NCBI GenBank assembly: GCA_002286715.1
Contig: NSJX01000118.1
Coordinates: forward strand, 20,497-32,986
DNA length: 12,490 nt
Origin: Dentipellis sp. KUC8613
Lineage: Eukaryota > Basidiomycota > Agaricomycetes > Russulales > Hericiaceae
Reading direction: 5' to 3'
A program made the translations under genes and the position numbers. The notes beneath the pieces were generated by a model. The model saw only the letters and a list, made by a program, of their open reading frames with translations. It was not told where the DNA came from and did no database searches. Below are positions 7,657 through 12,490 of this stretch, piece after piece; the first letter of the stretch is position 1, and each line of letters opens with the position of its first letter.

Positions 7657-8695
7657 AGTTCTTAGTGTGACCACGCCCTCCGGTGCACTGCTCCCACCCT
7701 CTCACGTCCTGGAGGCGCCATTCGTACCCCCACCGCAGCCCTCTCGCGGCCCAGCGCTACCCTCGCGCGCGATCTCACGCCCACCACCAAGTTCTCGCAC
7801 TCGCCGCCGCCCTCTCACACCCTGTGCAGCCCTCGCGTGCCCCAACGCCGCCCGTTCGCATCTCAACAGCTGCCTTCACGCACCCCGGGCTGCCCTCGCC
7901 TTGCGCTGGCGTGCTCTCTCGCGACCCACCGCCGTCTTGCATCCACCAAAACCCTGTCGCGCTCCAGGCCGCTGTCGTTGGAGCGCTGTCGCGCCCCACA
8001 GCCTCCCTTGCTCGCGAGTCCGGGCCCTACGCCACCCTCACATGCCCCACCGCCCCTTCACACGCCCCGGGCCGCCCTGGTTTGTGCCCTTGAGCCCCGC
8101 CCGCATCTCCTGCCACAGGCCAGCGTCGCTTGCGCCCTGGCGCCCCGCGTGCGCGCCCCATTCGCGCCGTACGTGCCATCCTCACCATGTACGCACCGTC
8201 TTTACCACATATGCGCCGTTCTCACCACGTACACCCCGTACGCACCGCCCTCGACCTGTCCGTGCCGTCCTCGCACGCCACCCGCCGCATCCGCACGCCG
8301 CCCGCTGCCTCCTCACACCCTCCGCTGCCTCCGGACGCCCTCAGCACCCTCCGTGTGCCGTCAACGCCATGTGCGTGCGCGCCGCCTGCCGCCTGTGCAT
8401 GTCGTCCACCGCCTCCTCCCACTCTCCGCGCCATCCGCCGCCTCCACATGCCACCTGCCACATCCGCACGCTGCCCGCCACCTCCGCATGCCCTCAGCGC
8501 CCTCTGTGCGTTGTCGACGCCCACGCCGCCACACGCCGCCTCCGCACGCCCTCAGCGCCATCCGCACGCCGCCTGCTGCCTCCGCATGCCACCCGCCACT
8601 TCTGCACGCCACACGCCGCCTCCGCACACTGTCCGCCGCCTCCGCGCGCCCTCCGCCACCTTATCTGTGCCTTTGACGCGCCGTCTGCGCTCACC
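7657..8695 (+). repeat. C-rich minisatellite array F
   Basis: From about 7657 to 8270 units resemble CCTCGCGCGCCCCAACGCC. From about 8270 to 8690 they become a more regular 20-21 bp unit, CGCCGCCTCCGCACGCC, with variants. A larger repeat is visible: CCTCCG-A-GCCCTCAGC begins at 8328, 8481 and 8539. Open frames here run to nearly 400 codons in overlapping frames, giving Pro/Arg/Ala/His-rich low-complexity peptides that I do not consider genes. Confidence 0.85.
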
Positions 8696-8916
8696 GTGGC
8701 GGCGGGCGGGCGGACTTGGCACAGAAGACGACAGCGCAGGCACATGGGGGCGAAACGGCGGCGCACAGTCGGCGAGCATGCGGGAGGGAGGGCGGAGCGG
8801 TGAGAACAAAGGTGCAGAATGCACAATACGGCGCAGGCGACTCGAAAGGGAGGATAGAGTGGTGGGAACAAGGACACGTGCATGAGACAGGATGCGCAGT
8901 GAGAGGGGTAGAAGGG
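8696..8916 (-). repeat. G-rich array G
   Basis: Strand composition flips at about 8695-8700 from C-rich to G-rich (GGCGGCGGGCGGGCGGAC, then GGGAGGGAGGGCGGAGCGG near 8782) and continues to palindrome 4. The polarity agrees with a minus-strand module on its right. Confidence 0.65.
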
Positions 8917-8940
8917 GCGAGCCCGGCATCCCGGGCTCGC
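8917..8940. repeat. GC palindrome, copy 4
   Basis: Arms GCGAGCCCGG and CCGGGCTCGC flank CATC. Confidence 0.95.
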
Positions 8941-9022
8941 GCAATTAGTCTGTGCTAGATTGCAAACAGGTGACACATAACTAGTGAGGAGTGGGCCGGC
9001 AAGCGGCAGGTTCTGATTCATC
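8917..9022 (-). repeat. Module copy 4 with palindrome
   Basis: On the minus strand it reads from GATGAATCAGAACCTGCCGC, through CACTAGTTATGTGTCACCTG and GCACAGACTAATTGCGCGAG, into the palindrome. It keeps the conserved ACT-A-TGCGCGAGC junction, but its upstream part differs from copies 1, 2, 3, 5 and 6 and instead matches 3051-3093. Confidence 0.65.
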
Positions 9023-9950
9023 CTTGGGTATCTATTCCAAATTTTTGAAAGTCCAATATAATTTGCTTGTTTCTTTCCAGTCCACTATATCATGACAACC
9101 TACTACAGTATATAGCATAATAATTTTGACCATGTCTCAATGATCACTAGTGCTTGCATATTTGACATGGTTAGGTGAGTGAGAATGTCAATACTTCAGA
9201 CTGATTTATAGATGAATCCGAATTTTATCAAACTATATACCTCCAAAAAAATGATGACACTGACACAACCCAACACAGATGAATGATTTGGCAACTTGGC
9301 AACTTGGCTGTTGTGTCTGTCCCAATTGCCAACATGCAACTTATGACTGAAATGTCAGATTTGTGGCTGAGTCTCCCAAATTGTGACCAAGTCTGTCGAT
9401 GTTGCATCCAACAACACATCAACTCTGATTTTGACCAGGGGCAGGGCCAACAACACAATGCAGATCAATGACTTTGCAGTTGTTGCATTGGGCGTTATAG
9501 ATACTACAGTGACTCTGACTCTGACCAGGGCCTCTGCTGCTGTGCTGCACTATGCTACAACACTGATCCAACATCTTGCCCACACCAACTACCTCCTGTG
9601 CAATGTGGGACTTGTGCACACACTACAGCATTCATCAATTATGGTAAACATTGCCCAGTGACATCACACTCAACTATACAAATAGTCTCAAGATAACATA
9701 CTACAATACACACTACAGGCACTGTTCCCTGTGTGTGATAGAAATAGTTTGAAATTATTGAGATAAAATCTTGAAGCATGAGAAAATTGAGATAAAATTG
9801 AAAAGTTTGAATTTTTTCAGACTATATCTGCTGATATTGTGTGAACGTTGCCCATAGTGACAAATGACCAATGTCTGACTCAAAGATACCCTACAGAATT
9901 ATCATTACCTGGACATTGAACAGAAGAGACATACCATACACAGGCACAAT
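9023..9950. other. AT-rich spacer 3 with short internal repeats
   Basis: No gene recognised; the short open frames on both strands overlap and show no domain. Visible repeats are TTGGCAACT in about 2.3 tandem copies at 9288-9308, and ACTCTGA-T-TGACCAGGG at 9422-9440 and 9513-9531. ATTGAGATAAAAT occurs at 9757-9769 and 9786-9798, and GT-AAC-TTGCCCA-GTGACA at 9644-9663 and 9841-9862. Confidence 0.6.
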
Positions 9951-10399
9951 CGGGAGAGGGTGGAGATGGCGTCATCGACACATGAGACGGCATCAGCGAG
10001 GATCGCAACGACAGTGTGGGGACGAGCGAGTGGGCCACGCGCTTGGGGGCGCGATGGGTCGGCTGGCATCCGCGAATCGGCGGCACGCCTGCGCAAAACT
10101 GCAAGGGGGCAGAGCACGAGGGTGCAGGCGAGAGCGACGGCATGAGGACGGCCGTGAAGTGCGAGACGGGGTCGAGGTCACGTGCTAGGGTGAGCAGCTG
10201 TGCCGCTAGGGTGTGAGATGGCGGAGAGGATGTTGGTGGGGCACAAGATGGGGACATGATGTCGCCAGGGCGTATAGCGGTGTCGCTATGGCGCCCGACG
10301 GCATCACTACGGCGCAGACGGCGCCACTGAGACGCGAGGCGACGTCGGTGGGGAAAGCGTGACAGCGCAGAGGGCGGCGTGACGAAACCGTCTGTCGAG

Positions 10400-10441
10400 C
10401 TGTTGCTAGGGCGCACGGCGCACCTGATGCATCGTTGCTGG
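10400..10441 (-). repeat. Short version of the AGCAACGG-type unit
   Basis: Read on minus it starts CCAGCAACGATGCATCAGG and ends GCGCCCTAGCAACAG. It has the same two flanking AGCAAC boxes as the 53-bp units but lacks the TCTCGAGA-like centre. Confidence 0.65.
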
Positions 10442-10520
10442 GGGACGCGGGGCGGCGATAGATCGAACAGGGCGCAGCGAGAGGGCGAACAGCGAGAGGC
10501 GAGAGGGGCAGCACGGCACA

Positions 10521-10796
10521 CCGTTGCTAGGTCTTGCGGCGTCCCGAGACGCGCCTGCTGCGCTGTTGCTAGGGCGCGCGAGGCAGCGAGAGCGAGAGCG
10601 GGGGGCGAAGGGTGAGCGTGGCGGCACGAGGACGAGCGGCGGCGGCGCGGCGCGGCATTGCTAGAATGTGCGGCGTCTCGAGACACAAGACGCGCCTGCT
10701 GCGCCGTTGCTAGGGCGTGCAGGGGCGGCGAGAACGAGAACTGGGGGCTCAGGGCAAGCGCGGCGTCGTGAGGGCGAGCAGGCGGCACAAGAACGA
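10521..10796 (-). repeat. Tandem pair, period 134-141 bp
   Basis: Copy one starts at 10521 (CCGTTGCTAGG, GGCGTCCCGAGACGCGCCTG, GTTGCTAGGGCG, then CGAGAGCGAGAGCGGGGG). Copy two starts at about 10655 (ATTGCTAGAATGTGCGGCGT, then CTCGAGAC and GACGCGCCTGCTGCGC, GTTGCTAGGGCG). The offset is 134 bp at the first box and 141 bp at the second, because copy two has about 7 extra bases after CGAGACA. Both end in GAACGAGCGGCGGCGG-like sequence. Confidence 0.85.
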
Positions 10797-10852
10797 GCGG
10801 CGGCGGCACGAAGGCATGCGGCGGCGGCACGAAGGCATGCGGCGGCGGCACA
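10797..10852 (-). repeat. Perfect 21-bp tandem repeat
   Basis: GCGGCGGCGGCACGAAGG plus CAT is repeated perfectly at 10797-10817 and 10818-10838, with a partial third copy to 10852. Within otherwise degenerate arrays this exactness suggests a recent duplication. Confidence 0.9.
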
Positions 10853-11837
10853 ACGTGCCGTTACTAAGGCACGTGGGGCAATGAGAGTGCGCACAAGGTT
10901 GCAGCACGCATGCCGGGGGTGCACGAGCCCCTGTCGTGTCGTTGCTGCAGCGTGCGAGGCCGTCGTCAGGGGGGCGGGACGGCATCGGCGGCGCGAAAAA
11001 TGGCGGCTAGGGCATAAAACAGCGCCACCGCCGCTCGCAACGCCGCTTGCGAGAAGGTGACATGGCGTGTGGCACGGGGCAGGGTGTAGATGGCGGGGGG
11101 GCGGGCAACGACAGCGCGCGCAGGGCAGCAACGAGGCGCCAGGGCGTGCAGCAGGTGCGGCATGGCGATCGGGCATGCTGGTTGGTGGCGATGGTGTGCG
11201 AGAGGGCGCGGGCGCGAGAAGGCGCAGGTGGGGCGGGGCGGGATGTGAAGAGGGCGTGGCAGGTCCCAAAGACGACGCCGCAGGGCGTGACACGCGCATC
11301 GGCGGCGCTGCGGGCGCGAGACAGCGTGACAGGGGCACCGCGGGGCGCACAGACGGCAGAACGGGCCGCGAGTGGGGCGTGCGGCAGCAGTGCCGCGCGT
11401 GACGTTACTGGGGCGAGAGGGCGGGTCGGGCTTGCGTGCGCGAAACAACAGCGCGGGCGGGAGGCGGCATCGCGACAGCGTCACTGGGGCGTGTGGCGTT
11501 GCTGGGGCAACAGTGTGCCATCGATAGGGGCGGGGTGGCATCACTAGGGCGCAGGGCGACGTCACGGGGGCCCAAGGCGTCGTCGCAGGGGCCCGAGGTG
11601 TCGTCATGAGGGGCGAGCGGGTACGACGGAGAGCGCAGGGTTCGTGGGTGCGAGCGACGGCGGCCGTGGGGTGCGAGAGAGCGTGCGCGAGGCTGACGGG
11701 TGCGAACAGGGGCGGCACAGGGGGCATGAGGGCGGCTATGGGGCATGCAAGGGCGACGGCGGGCCGAGAGGGCGGCTGTTGGGCACCAGAGAACGTGCGG
11801 GAGGCGAGATGGTGGTGATGGCGCAGATGGCAACGGG

Positions 11838-11992
11838 GCATGGAAAACAGCCCATGGTGCCCGAAGACGGCCCCATGGGCCGCGCAGACAGCAGCGGGGC
11901 GCACCATGGGTGCGACGGGGCGCACAGACGGTGGAGGGGCACGGAAAACGGCCCATGGTGCCCGAAGACGGCCCCATGGGCTGCACAGACAG
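11838..11992 (-). repeat. 101-bp higher-order repeat
   Basis: About 49 bp starting GGAAAAC-GCCCATGG, with GTGCCCGAAGACGG and CCCCATGGGC, occur at 11842-11890 and 11943-11991 with few mismatches. A more diverged continuation runs to about 12130 (CCGAAGACGGCACCATCGGG near 12071). Confidence 0.85.
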
Positions 11993-12286
11993 AGGCAGGG
12001 CACGCCAGACAGCCCCATGGGCCCGAAGATGGTGGCATGGGCGCGACGGGGCATGCAGACGGCGGCGGGGACCGAAGACGGCACCATCGGGCGCACAGAC
12101 AGAGACGGGGCGCGCCAGATGGCCCGAAGACGAGGCGGCAGGGCGCAGACAGTGACGGAGGCGCATGATGGTTCGAAGACGGTGGGCGGAGCGGCAACAC
12201 GGCCTGCCAGATGGCGGGATGGCCAGTGAGACTGGGTGCGAAAACGGCGGGGTGGATATCGAGAGGGCGAGCGGCGGTTGGCATAC

Positions 12287-12308
12287 CGAGCCCGGGATCC
12301 CGGGCTCG
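12287..12308. repeat. GC palindrome, copy 5 (perfect, no spacer)
   Basis: CGAGCCCGGGA and its exact reverse complement TCCCGGGCTCG abut, giving a perfect 22-bp palindrome. Confidence 0.95.
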
Positions 12309-12490
12309 CACGGTCAGTACTGCTATGATAAACTCGAGAACGTATCACAACTCACCTGTGACACTGCTGCCCATTATCCTAGCTCCCACACGTTGTCTTC
12401 CCTTGCTGAACAGACGAGCAGGTTTGCGATGTATTGAGGAGAGATGGTGGCAGGCGATCGGGGGATGGGAGATGGGAGAGACGAGAGTGA
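12287..12490 (-). repeat. Module copy 5, cut by the window end
   Basis: On the minus strand TCCCATCCCCCGAT (12457-12470), CTCGTCTGTTCAGCAAGG and CATAGCAGTACTGACCG align in order with TCCCATCCCCCGAT, CTCGTTGCCTCAGCAAGG and CATAGCAGCACTGACTG of copy 2. The module probably continues past the right edge. Confidence 0.75.

Larger units (their letters stand above)
7441..9022. mobile_element. Candidate complete composite element bounded by inward-facing modules
   Basis: Module copy 3 on plus and module copy 4 on minus enclose 1.26 kb of array, C-rich up to about 8695 and then G-rich to 8916, with a palindrome at each inner boundary (7635 and 8917). This gives an overall inverted architecture. No transposase, reverse transcriptase or other protein is visible inside, so it would be non-autonomous. 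No target-site duplication was found because the outer edges are not sharply defined. It may instead be two unrelated insertions. Confidence 0.4.
9951..12286 (-). repeat. G-rich array H with several repeat orders (C-rich on minus strand)
   Basis: This is the longest array, G-rich on plus and ending at palindrome 5. Many units carry GTTGCTAGGGCG (10402, 10524, 10566, 10707 and degenerate forms to about 11550). From about 11750 to 12200 they change to the CCGAAGACGG-CCCATGGG type, which is array A1 in reverse. It contains the 134-141 bp tandem, the 21-bp tandem and the 101-bp repeat listed separately. The open frames (up to about 460 codons on minus) are compositional. Confidence 0.85.

Noticed and set aside
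7622..8803. 393-codon plus-strand open frame, with overlapping frames of 279 and 251 codons
   Set aside because: Three overlapping frames over the same array cannot all be real and none has a recognisable motif. The apparent start lies in the palindrome module.
8917..8960. Helitron 3' end (GC hairpin followed by CTRR)
   Set aside because: CTAG lies 16 bases after the hairpin in copy 4, but copies 1, 2, 3, 5 and 6 lack a consistent CTRR at a fixed distance, and no 5' TC end or Rep/helicase is visible.
9228..9661. Short overlapping frames on both strands in AT-rich spacer 3
   Set aside because: All are under 100 codons with no motif, and they overlap one another on opposite strands within a stretch containing direct repeats.
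1561..12308. CRISPR-like or bacterial REP/BIME or integron attC palindromes
   Set aside because: Spacing between palindromes is kilobases and irregular. There are no spacers of uniform size, no cas or integrase genes, and no bacterial-type genes or ribosome binding sites in the window.
10966..12348. 460-codon minus-strand open frame, and the 323-codon one at 9880-10851
   Set aside because: Both are translations of G/C-rich repeats; repeated peptides merely mirror DNA repeats of changing phase.
1..12490. Telomeric repeat tract or rRNA/tRNA genes
   Set aside because: No TTAGGG-type tandem tract is visible, and no rRNA core sequence or tRNA cloverleaf could be recognised by eye. A tRNAscan or Rfam search would be needed for certainty.

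Overview
This window looks like eukaryotic nuclear intergenic or heterochromatin-like DNA. I could not support a single protein-coding gene, rRNA or tRNA in it. Strongly GC-rich, strand-asymmetric degenerate minisatellite arrays alternate with AT-rich spacers that hold small foldback or MITE-type elements. The sharp GC bimodality, a MITE with a TTA target duplication and possible very short intron-like segments would fit a fungus (perhaps a basidiomycete) or a plant or alga. The taxonomic guess is inference only.

Layout. 1-1455: C-rich array of about 20-bp units. 1471-1584: module copy 1, ending in a GC palindrome. 1585-2520: C-rich array. 2618-2940: MITE with TTA duplications. 2941-3611: AT-rich spacer. 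3612-5202: G-rich array containing a strand-switched C-rich island. 5203-5309: module copy on the minus strand with half a palindrome. 5310-5640: G-rich array. 5641-5886: module copy on plus. 5887-6640: C-rich array. 6641-7440: AT-rich spacer with a 136-bp foldback. 7441-7656: module copy on plus. 7657-8695 C-rich, then 8696-8916 G-rich. 8917-9022: module copy on minus. 9023-9950: AT-rich spacer. 9951-12286: G-rich array with higher-order repeats. 12287-12490: module copy on minus, cut by the window end.

The main signal is a recurrent composite unit: a unique-looking module of about 110-220 bp, then a conserved ACTGAC-CGCGAGC sequence, then a 22-28 bp GC palindrome, then a minisatellite array whose C-rich strand always lies on the same side of the palindrome. 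Five full palindromes and one half palindrome obey this polarity, three in each orientation. The block at 7441-9022 is closed by two modules facing inward, so it may be one intact copy of a non-coding repeat element family. The repeat units of the left-hand arrays recur in inverted orientation in the right-hand arrays about 8.5-11.5 kb away.

The many long open frames, up to about 490 codons, overlap on both strands. They arise because these C/G-rich arrays rarely contain stop codons, and they should not be annotated as genes.
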